Of a stretch of DNA of 64,000 nucleotides, positions 25,958 through 36,300 are shown piece after piece; within the stretch, counting starts at the first letter, position 1; every line of letters begins with the position of its first letter. The notes under the pieces are model-generated. The model worked only from the letters and a program-made list of their open reading frames with translations, ran no database searches and had not been told where the DNA came from. This DNA is from JBGTFE01 sp036403235 (lineage in GTDB: Bacteria > Acidobacteriota > Blastocatellia > Pyrinomonadales > Pyrinomonadaceae): positions 1 through 64,000 of the forward strand of contig DASWRI010000075.1 in assembly GCA_036403235.1 (NCBI GenBank), written 5' to 3'. A program made the position numbers and the translations under genes.

Positions 25958-26857
25958 ATGGCGGTGAACGCGGCAATCATAAATCAAATTTCAGCTTATC
26001 CGCGAATGAATAAATTACAGCGTTTCCGGCGACGTTTGGCGCGTAACAAGCTCGCCGTCATCGCGTTTTGTTTTATCGTTTTTCAAATAATCGTTGCCGT
26101 CTGCGCACCGTATATCGCGCCGTATAATCCTTACAAAGGCGATTTTCTGGCAACCTGGGAAACGCCCGGCCGAATGCACTGGCTCGGCGCGGACGACCTC
26201 GGGCGCGACGTTTTTTCGCGACTTCTCTACGGCGCGCGAATTTCAATCAGCGTCGGCGTTTTGAGTCAATTGTCGATTGCCCTGATTGGCGTTCCGGTCG
26301 GCGCGATTGCGGGCTTAAAAGGCGGCTGGCTCGATTACGCGGTAATGCGCGTCATCGACGTTCTCTCGTCGCTTCCGACCATTCTTTTTTATATTCTTTT
26401 GATGGTCGCGCTCGGCGCCGGTTTCTGGAACTTGATTCTGGCGATGACTTTAACGGGCTGGATTGGCATTGCGCGTTTGGTGCGCGGGCAGGTTCTCTCG
26501 CTCAAAAAGACCGATTTCGTTCGTGCCTCGCGCGCGATGGGCGCGGGAACTTTTTATATTTTCCGCAAACACATTTTGCGAAACGTGATGACTCCGATTA
26601 TCGTGACGATGGCGCTGGGCATTCCGAGCGCGATGTTTGCCGAAGCGGGATTGAGCTTTCTCGGTCTGGGCATTCCCGCGCCGCAGGCTTCGTGGGGACA
26701 AATGATTGGCATGTATCAGGCCTACATTCGCACCGCCTGGCACCTGACGCTTTTTCCGGCAATCGTTCTCGCCCTGACGATGCTCGCATGGTTTCTCTTT
26801 GCCGACGGAATCCGCGACGCGCTCGACGCAGATAATGATTTCTCAAGCGCCGATTAA
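25958..26857 (+). CDS. oppC: oligopeptide ABC transporter permease OppC-type
   Basis: 299 residues from the ATG at 25958, two bases after the oppB stop; the open frame upstream to 25439 is only a shadow within oppB. It has the N-terminal OppC segment (RRRLARNKLAVIAFCFIV), a periplasmic loop with LGADDLGRDVFSRLLYGAR, and the EAA-type loop FVRASRAMGAGTFYIFRKHI. Last gene of the importer operon. It converges on the LytTR regulator gene with a 7-base gap. Confidence 0.94.
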   Translation: MAVNAAIINQISAYPRMNKLQRFRRRLARNKLAVIAFCFIVFQIIVAVCAPYIAPYNPYKGDFLATWETPGRMHWLGADDLGRDVFSRLLYGARISISVGVLSQLSIALIGVPVGAIAGLKGGWLDYAVMRVIDVLSSLPTILFYILLMVALGAGFWNLILAMTLTGWIGIARLVRGQVLSLKKTDFVRASRAMGAGTFYIFRKHILRNVMTPIIVTMALGIPSAMFAEAGLSFLGLGIPAPQASWGQMIGMYQAYIRTAWHLTLFPAIVLALTMLAWFLFADGIRDALDADNDFSSAD

Positions 26858-26864
26858 CACAAAA

Positions 26865-27560
26865 TCATTTTGCCCGGTGATTGATAAGACTAAAAAATCT
26901 TTTTTTATACGTCTCCGAAATCGGGATGATTTGGTTTTTGATTTTGATTCGGTCTTTTTCGATTGAATCGATTTTGTCGAGCGCGACCATGTAAGATTTG
27001 TGCACGCGGCAAACGATATTGGGCGGGATTTGCCGTTCAAATTCGGCGAACGTCCGGAGCGTCATAATTTTTTTATTGACGGTGTGAATTCGCCGGTAAT
27101 CGCGCATTCCCTCGATGTAAATTATTTCTTTCAAAGATACTTTTTCCAGACGATTTTCGGTTTTGACGAAGAAAAACGCGTTCGCCGCCGACGTTTGTTT
27201 TTTCGGCAAATTGCTCTCGGCGCGGTCGACCGCCTGAACGAATCTTTCAAATGTAAAAGGCTTTAGAAGATAATCCGCAACCTTTAAGTCGAAACCTTTC
27301 AAGGCGTACTCCTGATAAGCGGTCGTCAAAATTACCTGGCTCTTGACGGCGGAAGTTTCCAGCAGCTGAATGCCCGAAACTTCGCCTAGATTGATGTCTA
27401 AAAAAATCAAATCGATTTTGTTGGATTTCAAAAAAGCGAGCGCGTCGAGCGCGTTGTCAAAAACGGCGCACAAATCGAGAAAAGGAAGTTTCAGCACGTA
27501 TTCTTTCGTCCGTTCGAGCGCGAGCGGTTCGTCCTCGACGATAATGCATTTAATTTTCAT
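26865..27560 (-). CDS. LytTR-type response regulator
   Basis: 231 residues. A receiver domain holds the acidic pair EDEP, phospho-acceptor Asp in IFLDINLG at about 55, Thr in TTAYQEYAL and Lys in LLKPFTFE. From about 135 comes a LytTR DNA-binding domain (YIEGMRDYRRIHT; CRVHKSYMVALDKI). Its start overlaps the kinase stop by four bases, so the two form a two-component pair. The same transcript carries an ABC exporter, a likely target. Confidence 0.94.
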   Translation of the reverse strand: MKIKCIIVEDEPLALERTKEYVLKLPFLDLCAVFDNALDALAFLKSNKIDLIFLDINLGEVSGIQLLETSAVKSQVILTTAYQEYALKGFDLKVADYLLKPFTFERFVQAVDRAESNLPKKQTSAANAFFFVKTENRLEKVSLKEIIYIEGMRDYRRIHTVNKKIMTLRTFAEFERQIPPNIVCRVHKSYMVALDKIDSIEKDRIKIKNQIIPISETYKKRFFSLINHRAK

Positions 27561-28627
27561 AAAAGCGTTAATTTTACCTTGTAAATTCCTTCGCGTTCAT
27601 CGATTTCGAGCCGGTGTTTTTCGGGATACGTCAGCAGCAGGCGTTTTTTTACAAGCGCGTTTCCCAAACCGCCGAAATCCTGTTTTTTGTCCGCGCTTTT
27701 TTGAAAAGAATTTTCGCATTCAAACGTGATTTTGTCTTTTTCAAGCAAAATTTTTATCAAAATCGTGCTCGAATTCTTTTTGTTTTCGGTATGTTTGAAG
27801 GCGTTTTCAACGAACGGGAAAAGAATCATCGGCGCGATTTTTAAATCGCCGGCCGCGCCCGAAATTTGAAAATTTACATAATTCGGATTAGCGGTGCGAA
27901 TTTTTTGCAGCTCGATGTATTTTTCGATGTAATCGAGCTCCCTCGCGAGCGAGATTTTTTCAGTTTTCGTTTCGTAAACCATATACCGCAAAATGTCCGA
28001 AAGCTTGTTCAGATATTCGGACGCTTTGGCCGGATTTTTTGCGATTAAAACGTCTATGTTGTTGATTGTATTAAACAAAAAATGCGGGTTGATTTGCGAT
28101 TTGATGAGCGCCAGCTCCATCTCGAAATTTCTGCCGGCGAGCTCTTCTTTTAATTTAATTTCCGCATACCATGTGACAAACCCGCGAATCACGAGCGCAA
28201 TCGCGCCGTGAATCGCGGCGATGACAAAGAAGCTTGCGATGAGCGAAAAAAACTCGCGCGCGTCCGCGAAAATCGGTTGTTCAAACCCGAAAAAGACGAG
28301 CGAAAAAAAAGCGCCGGCCAAAGCGGAAAGCAAACAAGCAAGCGTCCCGAAAATTACCAGAGCGAAGATTTTTTTGCGGCTTAAAAATCTCGAAAACAAA
28401 AGAAAATAAAAGGTGTAAAACGAGACCAGATTCGGCGCGACGCACAACACAATCAAAGGAAAAAGCGACGGCGGATTCGCCGCCGATTGTCTGAGCTGCG
28501 TTTCGGCGACGGCGAAAATCACCGATAAAAGCAAAAGATAAATGAGCCAGTAGCCGCTGTGGATGAGAATCACCAAAGCTCTCCTCATCTGCGGCGAAGA
28601 TTCATCCTTTTTCCTTTTTGGTGACAT
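27557..28627 (-). CDS. LytS/YehU-type sensor histidine kinase
   Basis: 356 residues. Four hydrophobic segments lie in the first 160 residues (from LVILIHSGYWLIYLLL onward). The His_kinase domain then has KSQINPHFLFNTIN with the phospho-His, and an ATPase end with PFVENAFKH and GGLGNALVKKRL. No extracellular sensor domain is apparent; the signal is probably sensed in the membrane or through the adjacent ABC transporter, as in bacitracin-type modules. Overlaps the permease gene by 26 bases. Confidence 0.93.
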   Translation of the reverse strand: MSPKRKKDESSPQMRRALVILIHSGYWLIYLLLLSVIFAVAETQLRQSAANPPSLFPLIVLCVAPNLVSFYTFYFLLFSRFLSRKKIFALVIFGTLACLLSALAGAFFSLVFFGFEQPIFADAREFFSLIASFFVIAAIHGAIALVIRGFVTWYAEIKLKEELAGRNFEMELALIKSQINPHFLFNTINNIDVLIAKNPAKASEYLNKLSDILRYMVYETKTEKISLARELDYIEKYIELQKIRTANPNYVNFQISGAAGDLKIAPMILFPFVENAFKHTENKKNSSTILIKILLEKDKITFECENSFQKSADKKQDFGGLGNALVKKRLLLTYPEKHRLEIDEREGIYKVKLTLL

Positions 28628-29384
28628 ATAAAAACCAGCTCGCGAGGCTGAACGCGGCGAAATAAATAACGGCCAGAAGCTCGATATTGACCGGCGGTAT
28701 TTTCCGGCTGCCGAATTGTCCCGAACTCATCAGGAAATCAATCGTGCCGTGAAGATATGGAAAAATATAACTGTATTCCCACGAAAGCAAACCGATGCCG
28801 ACAAACCAGATGGCGAAGCCCGCGCCGACCGGAACTAAAAAATTCTTAAATTGCAGGCTGAGCAGATATTGCAAAGCGACAACCGGCAGACAGTCAACGA
28901 AAAAATTGACGTTCGCGTTCCAGAAATTCGCAAAAGGAATCGGCGCCGACGGATACGGGACGTCGCCGAAAATCATCGAAGGAATGACCGCCGACAAATA
29001 AATGCCGAGATTAAAAAGCACGAAAACTTCCGCGAGCATTATCATAATCACCAGGAATTTCGCCAGAAAAATCGTCGTGAACGCCTGCGGCGTCGTGTGC
29101 AGCTGCTTCCAGGTGTTGTTTTTATATTCGATTTGAGCAATCAAACCCGTCGCCAGAATAATGCCGACGGGCAGCAGAAATATCTCCATCGATTCCCACG
29201 ATTGATTCCACGCTTTCAGCCAGAAATCGTCAGAAACATAAAGCGCGGCGAGCGCGGCATGATTTTTTATTTTGGCAATTAAAATTATCAGCGGCGTAAA
29301 AAACGCGCCGGCCAGAACGAGCCACGACGCCAGAGAGCGTTTTTTCTTCAGCCATTCGCTTTGAAAACTATTGATAAAAGTCAT
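28602..29384 (-). CDS. ABC-2 type transporter permease
   Basis: 260 residues, about six membrane segments. The start MTFINSFQSEWLKKKRS followed by a first hydrophobic helix is typical of ABC-2 permeases of the lantibiotic-immunity kind. It lies 5 bases after the ATPase gene and overlaps the kinase gene. Probable role: export or extraction of a membrane-active compound; substrate unknown. Confidence 0.88.
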   Translation of the reverse strand: MTFINSFQSEWLKKKRSLASWLVLAGAFFTPLIILIAKIKNHAALAALYVSDDFWLKAWNQSWESMEIFLLPVGIILATGLIAQIEYKNNTWKQLHTTPQAFTTIFLAKFLVIMIMLAEVFVLFNLGIYLSAVIPSMIFGDVPYPSAPIPFANFWNANVNFFVDCLPVVALQYLLSLQFKNFLVPVGAGFAIWFVGIGLLSWEYSYIFPYLHGTIDFLMSSGQFGSRKIPPVNIELLAVIYFAAFSLASWFLYVTKKEKG

Positions 29385-29389
29385 ATTTT

Positions 29390-30295
29390 TTATTCGCTGA
29401 TGACGTCGAAAAAGATTTTTTCCAAATCGTTTTCAATTTTGCCGATTTGATAAATTTCGATTTTGCTCTTGACCAGTTTTTGATTTATCCGGGCGATTTG
29501 TTTTTTTTCGATGACGGGAATTGCGACGCGCCCGGATTCAATCCGCGCATTCAGGCCGAAATCATTGATAATTTGCAGAGCTCGCGCGTCGTCGTTCGTT
29601 TCAAAAACGATGAATGAATTTTGTCGCCGTTTGTTGACGAGTTCGGCGAGCGTTCCCTGAAACAAAATTACGCCTCGATTGATGATGCCGATGTGGGTGA
29701 CGAGCTTTTCGATTTCGGATAAAAGGTGGCTGGAAATTAAAATCGTAGTTCCGTGGTTTTCGCTTAAATTTTGCAGCAGCTCGCGGATTTCGAGAATTCC
29801 GTTCGGGTCTAAACCGTTCGTCGGCTCGTCCAGAATCAGCAAAGACGGGCTGTGCAGCAGGGCCATCGCGATGCTCAGACGCTGTTTCATTCCGAGCGAA
29901 AATTGTCCGGCGCGTTTGCTGCCCGTCCGCGCCAGACCCGCCAATTCCAAAACTTCGCCGATGCGCCCTTTCGGGCAGCCGTAGACTTTCTGCAGAATTT
30001 TTAGATTTTCGACGGCCGTCAGATGCGAATAAAGCGAAGGGCTTTCAATCATCGAGCCGATGCGGCGCAGAGTTTCGACGCGATTCGTTTCAAACGGCTT
30101 GCCGAAAATTCGTATCTCGCCCGATTGTTTTTTGAGCAATCCTAAAATCAGTTTCAGCGTCGTCGTTTTGCCCGCCCCGTTCGGGCCTAAAAAACCGTAG
30201 ATGCTGCCCTCGGCAACCCGCAGATTGACCAGATTTAAAGCCGTCTCGGCGGCCGAAAATTTATGCGTTAAATCAATCGTTTCTATACAATACAT
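29390..30295 (-). CDS. ABC transporter ATPase of the ABC-2 exporter
   Basis: 301 residues from the ATG at 30295; the open frame upstream to 30358 adds 21 residues without similarity. Walker A GPNGAGKTT, signature FSLGMKQRLSIAMAL and Walker B LLILDEPTNGLDPNG are intact. First gene of the four-gene exporter/two-component operon, which resembles peptide-antibiotic sensing and immunity modules. Confidence 0.94.
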   Translation of the reverse strand: MYCIETIDLTHKFSAAETALNLVNLRVAEGSIYGFLGPNGAGKTTTLKLILGLLKKQSGEIRIFGKPFETNRVETLRRIGSMIESPSLYSHLTAVENLKILQKVYGCPKGRIGEVLELAGLARTGSKRAGQFSLGMKQRLSIAMALLHSPSLLILDEPTNGLDPNGILEIRELLQNLSENHGTTILISSHLLSEIEKLVTHIGIINRGVILFQGTLAELVNKRRQNSFIVFETNDDARALQIINDFGLNARIESGRVAIPVIEKKQIARINQKLVKSKIEIYQIGKIENDLEKIFFDVISE

Positions 30296-30410
30296 CGTTG
30301 ACAAAGAATAATCCGAAAGCGCCGGAGATTCTATCCGGCCGCCGAAATATTCTGCCAAACGGTCTAATCAATCGGCAAAACGGCGATTTCATCCGGCAAT
30401 TATGAAAATT

Positions 30411-32351
30411 TTACGGGAGCATCAATTTTACATTTAAGGCTTTGAGAACTTCGTTTATCGGATTTGCGACGCCGTAGCTTTTTATTTTCTTTGTATCGAG
30501 GGCCAGAAGATTTTCGATTCCGGGCGCGTCCGGCAGATTTCCGATATCGAAAGAGGCGTTTAAATCGGCGCCGGCGAAGATTAACCCGATTGCCTTGTTT
30601 TCGTAATCGGCGACGAGCGCGCCGCTGTCGCCGCCTTTGACGAAATCTTCGTGCGACGCGTTCGGCACGATTAAAAACTGTTCTTTAAAAAACGTTTCCT
30701 GCCCGGTCGCCGCATATTTTATCCAGATGCTGAGATGAATCGAGAAAATTTCTCCTTCGGTATAGCCGGTCGTGCGCCCGAATTTGCGGCATTTCTGCTT
30801 GATTTCGACTTGTTCTTTCGGGAGACATTCATTAATTTTTCCGATTACCGGAATTTCCGGCCGGTGCGTTTTATCCTGAAATAGACGGGCAATCGCCGCG
30901 TCCGTGTAATTCGGGTTTTCGACGTCGTTATCAAACTTAATCGGCACGTAATTTTCCAGGCTGGCGACAAAATCGTGCCGCCCGTTTTCGCCCGGGCTCG
31001 GCTGCTGGATTAAATCGCCCGCGTCTTTTTTCGCCTTGTTCAAATCGGCGAAAACGTGCGAATTGCTCAAAAGAAAAACGTCCTGGCGAAGTTTTCTAAT
31101 CGGACGCAGAAGGGTCGGCACGCAGAAATAACCGATGGTGCCCGTCTGGTTTGCTAAATTCGTATTTGCGCCGCTGATGCCGCCGGTCAAAGTTTCGCAG
31201 CGCTCGCGCGCCGCACTTTCGCTTCCGTTCGAGTCAAAACCGAGCAGTACGGCGCTCGGCGCTTCGTAAATGACAATCGGGAATTTTCTGAATTTTTCGG
31301 GCAGCAGATTAATCGGCGGATTGTCCGGCATCTCTCCGCTAGCATTTTCGACGAAAAGCTGGATGCAGAAATTGTCCGTTCCCTCGATTTTTCCGACGCC
31401 GATGGCGTGAAGATTTTGATTTTTACGCCTTTTCATCCATTTGTTTGCCAGCTCTTCTTTAATTGAAATCGCTTTTTTCAAAGAAGCGATATTTTTCGCC
31501 GTTTTGCCGTACTTGCGTCGCTCGAAAAATTTTCGAGCAATAAAAGCAATCGGCAAAAGCGCCAAAATCAGAACTAAAACGATGGGAAGATATTTTGATT
31601 TATCGACGTTTTCGATGGCGGGCGAAATTTGGTTTTGCAAAGTTTCCGCCACCGGCGCAGAAACAGGAGTCGATGCGTTCGTTCCGGTCAGCGGCACGAC
31701 CGGCGGCGAAGTTTCCGCCTGAGCTTCGGTCGGCGTCGCAGTCGCTTCGGGAGCGGGCGTGTCCGCCGAAGCGAGCGCCGCGGTCGGATTTGGTTCAGGC
31801 GTCGGCGTTTCCGAATCACGATTTACGGTCGGCGTCGTTATCGCGGAAGACGTCGGCGCGGGCTCTATCGTCGGCGCAGGCGTTGGCGTCGCTGCCGGGA
31901 CGGGCGTCGTCGCCTGCGCGATTGTCGGAGGAAAATCGTCCGTCGCCGAGACGACGCTCATTCTGATGGCTACTTCGTCACGATTTTGTTTGCAGCTTTC
32001 CTGTTTTTTACAATCGATGCATTCGACCTCTATTTTGTCGCTGTAAGTTTTCTTTTTTAATCCCGTCGCATTGAAAGAAAGCGTCAGAGCGACGCTCGAT
32101 TTTGCGCCGACGAGAATCGAATCGATTGATTGTTCAAAACTGAGATATTTATTTTTATTCTTAATTCGAAATTGATGCGGCTCGGAGCAATTGTTGTTGA
32201 GCCGCATCGATTTCCGAATTTGTTTCCCCTCCCCGATTTCAAAATTAAAACCGCTCTGCGCCGAAAGGCTCGAAAAATTGGCGAACAATACGAGACACGA
32301 AAAAATCCGAAACCATTGTCGACGGTAAATTCTATGGTCTGTTCGCTTCAT
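30411..32351 (-). CDS. membrane receptor-like protein with cytosolic trypsin-fold protease
   Basis: 646 residues. A signal-like segment (about 13-32), then a 110-residue beta-rich region with Cys residues (CIDCKKQESC), a Pro/Thr-rich stalk (about 140-240), a membrane helix at 254-275 followed by RKFFERRKYG, and a C-terminal serine protease. The triad is visible: H432 in SNSHVF, D484 in YTDAAI, S576 in GGDSGAL. If the signal segment is exported, the sensor and stalk lie outside and the protease inside. Last gene of the sigma/CHAT operon. Trypsin domains of this type occur in bacterial conflict and signalling operons; target unknown. Confidence 0.82.
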   Translation of the reverse strand: MKRTDHRIYRRQWFRIFSCLVLFANFSSLSAQSGFNFEIGEGKQIRKSMRLNNNCSEPHQFRIKNKNKYLSFEQSIDSILVGAKSSVALTLSFNATGLKKKTYSDKIEVECIDCKKQESCKQNRDEVAIRMSVVSATDDFPPTIAQATTPVPAATPTPAPTIEPAPTSSAITTPTVNRDSETPTPEPNPTAALASADTPAPEATATPTEAQAETSPPVVPLTGTNASTPVSAPVAETLQNQISPAIENVDKSKYLPIVLVLILALLPIAFIARKFFERRKYGKTAKNIASLKKAISIKEELANKWMKRRKNQNLHAIGVGKIEGTDNFCIQLFVENASGEMPDNPPINLLPEKFRKFPIVIYEAPSAVLLGFDSNGSESAARERCETLTGGISGANTNLANQTGTIGYFCVPTLLRPIRKLRQDVFLLSNSHVFADLNKAKKDAGDLIQQPSPGENGRHDFVASLENYVPIKFDNDVENPNYTDAAIARLFQDKTHRPEIPVIGKINECLPKEQVEIKQKCRKFGRTTGYTEGEIFSIHLSIWIKYAATGQETFFKEQFLIVPNASHEDFVKGGDSGALVADYENKAIGLIFAGADLNASFDIGNLPDAPGIENLLALDTKKIKSYGVANPINEVLKALNVKLMLP

Positions 32352-32376
32352 TTTTTTCTCCTTTCGTAAATTGAAT

Positions 32377-33267
32377 TTACGCGCACGGGTTCGGGGCGCT
32401 GCTCAGAAACGATTCGATGCAGGGCTGTTTCGACCAGACGATGTGACAAAATTCTTCGCCGGTCGTCGAATCGCCGGAAATCTCGCCGGTTTCGTCGTTG
32501 TTGACGTTGTTCAAATCGAAGTTTACTCCGCCCGCATCCTGCAAAAAGCGATAATAATCGGGCATGTCGCTGATGACCGCTTCGGGCTTCAAATCCGTAT
32601 TTGTTATCTCGATTTTCACCGGGCTGCCGACGACGCGCGGGAAAACGTGCGTGTGTTCTTCAAAACCGATTTTCAAATTAAAGCGAACGTATTCCGCCTC
32701 GATTTTTGCGCCCAGCGTTTCGGCGATATAACCGAAATCCTCGCGCCCGATTTCATTTTCCTGCGCGTCTTTTTTTATCTTTTCAAAGAAAAAGTTTTCA
32801 TTTACTTCGGACGTGTAAAACAATGCGTTTTCGATATAAAGACGGCTCACCTGGTTGCTGTTTTGCTCCAGAAGAGCGTCGTTTTTGATTAAATCGTGGC
32901 CGTGCAGCTCATCGCTTTCCATCTGCACAATCCACCTCAAATCGTTTTCGTCGTTTTCGCCGCTCAAACGATTGAAATCGCCGTCGGTAAAAAGCTCGTA
33001 GCCGCCGATGACGGATTTGCCGACGCCGTTTATCTCAATCGAAACGTCCATCGGGTCGATGGCTTCGTAAGTTACGACATCGTCGTAACTTACCGTGTCG
33101 ATTCCGGCTTCTTCGACAAACGAAGGCTTGGAAATTCTGATTGATAAAGTGTGTCGCGTGTCGCGTATCAAAGCGACTTCGCCGCGCTCGCGCGTATCGT
33201 TGAAACAGGCGATACCGAGTCCTCGAACTCTGATTAGCGCGGTTGCTGAACTTTCTCTGACGGGCAT
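32377..33267 (-). CDS. unknown soluble protein of the CHAT operon
   Basis: 296 residues from the ATG at 33267, which has GAGGAG upstream; the longer frame to 33360 would run into the CHAT gene. There is no signal or membrane segment. It is acidic and strand-rich, with a start (ALIRVRGLGIACFN, then a DTRHTLSIRI strand) that could be a lipocalin-like or Ig-like sheet, and it ends in Cys-Ala. I do not recognise a family. Lying between a CHAT protease and a trypsin-domain protein, it may be their substrate or an adaptor; this is inference. Confidence 0.75.
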   Translation of the reverse strand: MPVRESSATALIRVRGLGIACFNDTRERGEVALIRDTRHTLSIRISKPSFVEEAGIDTVSYDDVVTYEAIDPMDVSIEINGVGKSVIGGYELFTDGDFNRLSGENDENDLRWIVQMESDELHGHDLIKNDALLEQNSNQVSRLYIENALFYTSEVNENFFFEKIKKDAQENEIGREDFGYIAETLGAKIEAEYVRFNLKIGFEEHTHVFPRVVGSPVKIEITNTDLKPEAVISDMPDYYRFLQDAGGVNFDLNNVNNDETGEISGDSTTGEEFCHIVWSKQPCIESFLSSAPNPCA

Positions 33268-33346
33268 AAATTTTTCTCCTCGAACTAAAATTTGGAACTG
33301 CTTTGATTGATGTGATTTTTCCGGCAAAAACGTAACGAAATATTTT

Positions 33347-36300
33347 TTAGTAACCGGCATTTGCGCCGATTACCGAAAACGCCGACCAGAAGTAAGGCTG
33401 GCGAAAATTTTCGTCCGCGCCGCGCAGCATTTCGATTTGCGCCGCGCGCAGGGCTTCGGTGACGCTTAAATTTTTCTCTCTCCGATTGCGATGAAAAGCA
33501 ATCATCAAATCTTTCGCCGCTTCCGAATCGATTTGCCAGCGGCTGGCGACGACGACCGGCGCGCCGACGGCGAGAAAAGCGCGCGCAACGCCGATTGCGC
33601 CCTCGCCCCTGTAAAATTTTTCGATTCCCGTCCGGCACGCCGAAAGCACGATTAATTTCGCCTTCGGCAGACGCGTTGCGGCGATTTCAAACAAGCGCAA
33701 ATCGCCGTCGGCAAAAAGCAGTTTTGAAAAACGGGTGGTTTCGGCGGCCACGTAATGTCCCGCAAAATGAACGACTTCGGCGTTTTCGAGGTGCGACAGA
33801 AAATTCGTTTTCGTCGCCTCTGCGCCCGAAAACAGCGCGGCGTTCGAATATAATTCCGCAATTTGCCGCGCTTCTTCGGCCGCCGCGGGCAAAGCGGCCA
33901 GGCCGGCGTTTTGGTCTTTATCAAACGCCGGGTTTCCGACGCTTAAAAGCCGCTCGTCTTTTACTTTTTCGAGCTCCTTCGCTTTTTCCGACGCGAGGAC
34001 GAAAACCGACGCGCTCGGCGCATAGAAAATCCTGAGATCTTCGAGCAGAAACTTTCCGCCTGCCGATTCGAGCGCCGCAAACGGCAGTTGATGCAGCGCT
34101 TTATCGGGAAGCAGGCAAATTTCCCTGGTCGAATCGAGCGCGGGCAAAATCGGCTCGACGAGCGCGGCATACAGTTCTTTCGACGATTTTTCGATTTCCG
34201 TTTTATCGCTTTTTTCGATAATCAGTTTTAGATAGGCGGAGATTTTCTTTTCCAAATCATCTGCCGAAACGTTTATTTCGATTGTTTTAATTTCATTTTT
34301 GGTCAAAATCCAGACGATTGTTTTCCCGGTCAGAACGGCGAACTGGACAATCTGAACGTTCTCCGGCATACGCGTCTGAATCTCGTTTAAAGAAAGCGGT
34401 TTTGAAACTTCCGGCGAGAGTTTTTTGGCAGTTTTCTTTTCGACAAAATCGAGCAGCGAGCGAGCTTTTGAGCTTTCAGCCAATTCAAAAGCCTTTACCG
34501 AGTCGGTTTTTGTCAGGCTGTTTTCGATTGCCGCGTCGTAAACGATTTGCTCGTTGTCGAAAAACGTCTGGCGCTCGTCGTCCTTTAAAATCTCGGAGCG
34601 ATATTTTTCCGATAAACTCAAAACTGTTTCGAGTTCCGACGGCAAATCGTTATCACGCTTTAATGCCTGTAAACACAAAAGTTTTCCTTTGTGAGCGGCA
34701 AAATCGTTAAGCCTGATTTCGTCGATTTTCGCATAAAATTCGATTGCCGCGTCGTAATCGTTCAAGGCTTCCTCGCATCTCTGCATTTCTCTTTTGGCGT
34801 CGGCAATCTGCAAAGTCGCTTTTGCCAGGATAAAAGTTTTCATCCTGCCTTCTTTTTTCGTTTCGGCCAGCGTTTTTGACTCGTTTGCCAAATCCATGGC
34901 TTCCGCGAAACGATTTTCTTTGACGTAAATTTTGGCGAGCAGCTCGAGCGAGCCGTTTATTTCGTCGGATTTGTCCGGCATTTCTCTCGCCAGATTCAGG
35001 CTTTCCCGGCCGAAGCTTTCGGCGACGCGGAACATATTCAGGCGATTAAACAGATTTGCCGTGAAAACATAATCGCGCCGCGCCTGTTTCGCGCCGTAAT
35101 AATACAAATCCCGCGTGTCCGGCATTTCGGCCAGATACTTCAGGCACTCGCTCGATTCGCCTAGTTTATCGAAAGTATCGAGCAGGCAGCCGATGCTTTT
35201 CTGCTGCGCGTATGTGTCGCCGAGTTCTTTGGAAAGCCTCAGAGAATCTTTGCAAAGCTCGATTCTTTTTGTAAATTTGTTTTGCAGATAGAAATTTTCC
35301 GAAATCCAGTAAATCGCCTGCCCGTAAAGCCATTTGTAATTCTTCTGTTTCGAATATTTTTCGAGCGCGTTTAATGTCTCCAGACTTTCCTCGATTTTCC
35401 CTTCGCGCGGCTTGCTCTGCGCCGCCCAGAGCAGGGCGATTTTTTCTTCCGGCACGTCGCCGTTTTTTGAAAAAACACTTGCCGCTTTCTCAAACAATCC
35501 GGCCGCCTCCGAGTTTTTATTGTCTTTGAGCGCCTGCAGGCCGTCTCTCATCAAATCTTTTGCCGCCCGCAGATTTTCAATTTGAGAATCGTTTGCTTTT
35601 GAATAAAATTCGGCCAAATCGGTAACAAAAAAATCGGCGTTCTTTGTTTTTTCAAGTTCGCCGATGAATTTTAACGCTGTGATGTATTCGGGTGCTTCCG
35701 TAATCTCTCCGCGAGCTTCGAGATACGTGCTCGTGAGCTGCCCGGGCAGCCAGACGCCGGTTATCATTTCCTTTGTCTGGCAAATGATTTTCCACGCCGA
35801 TTCTTTATCGTCGCTTCGATAAGCGTCAAAAAAATCGTTAAAAACCTGCTCTTTTGTTTTTGAAAAGGTTTTCAGGCTTTCCAGACTTTGAAGATTTTTC
35901 CGCGCTTCACCGGCCCAGCCCGAATCGGAATCTTTTTCGAGATATTTTCGCCACGCCTCGCGCGCCTCGTTGGAGAGTTGAAGTTCCTGCAAACAAAGCG
36001 CTTTATTAAAAAAAGCTTCGAGCAGATTGGCGTCAAGCTCCGAGGCGCGGCTAAAGTTTTCGAGCGCTCTGGCTAAAATTTCTTTCTTTTTCTCGTCCGG
36101 CCCGCCGCGCGCCGATTCAAAAAAGGCCGAGCCTAAATCGTTGGCGATTTTTGCGTTTTTACTGTCGGCCTCAAAAGCCTTTCCAAGCTCGCGAACCGCG
36201 CCCGCAAAATCTCTCTTCGTCAAATAAAACACTCCGAGATTGTGCTGGTTCTCCGCCGACGGATTTTTTTCGACCGCTTCGATTAAATTGTTTTCGATGC

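Noticed and set aside
31595..32060. Plus-strand Arg/Ser-rich frames in the trypsin-receptor stalk
   Set aside because: They are antisense shadows of the Pro/Thr-rich linker codons.
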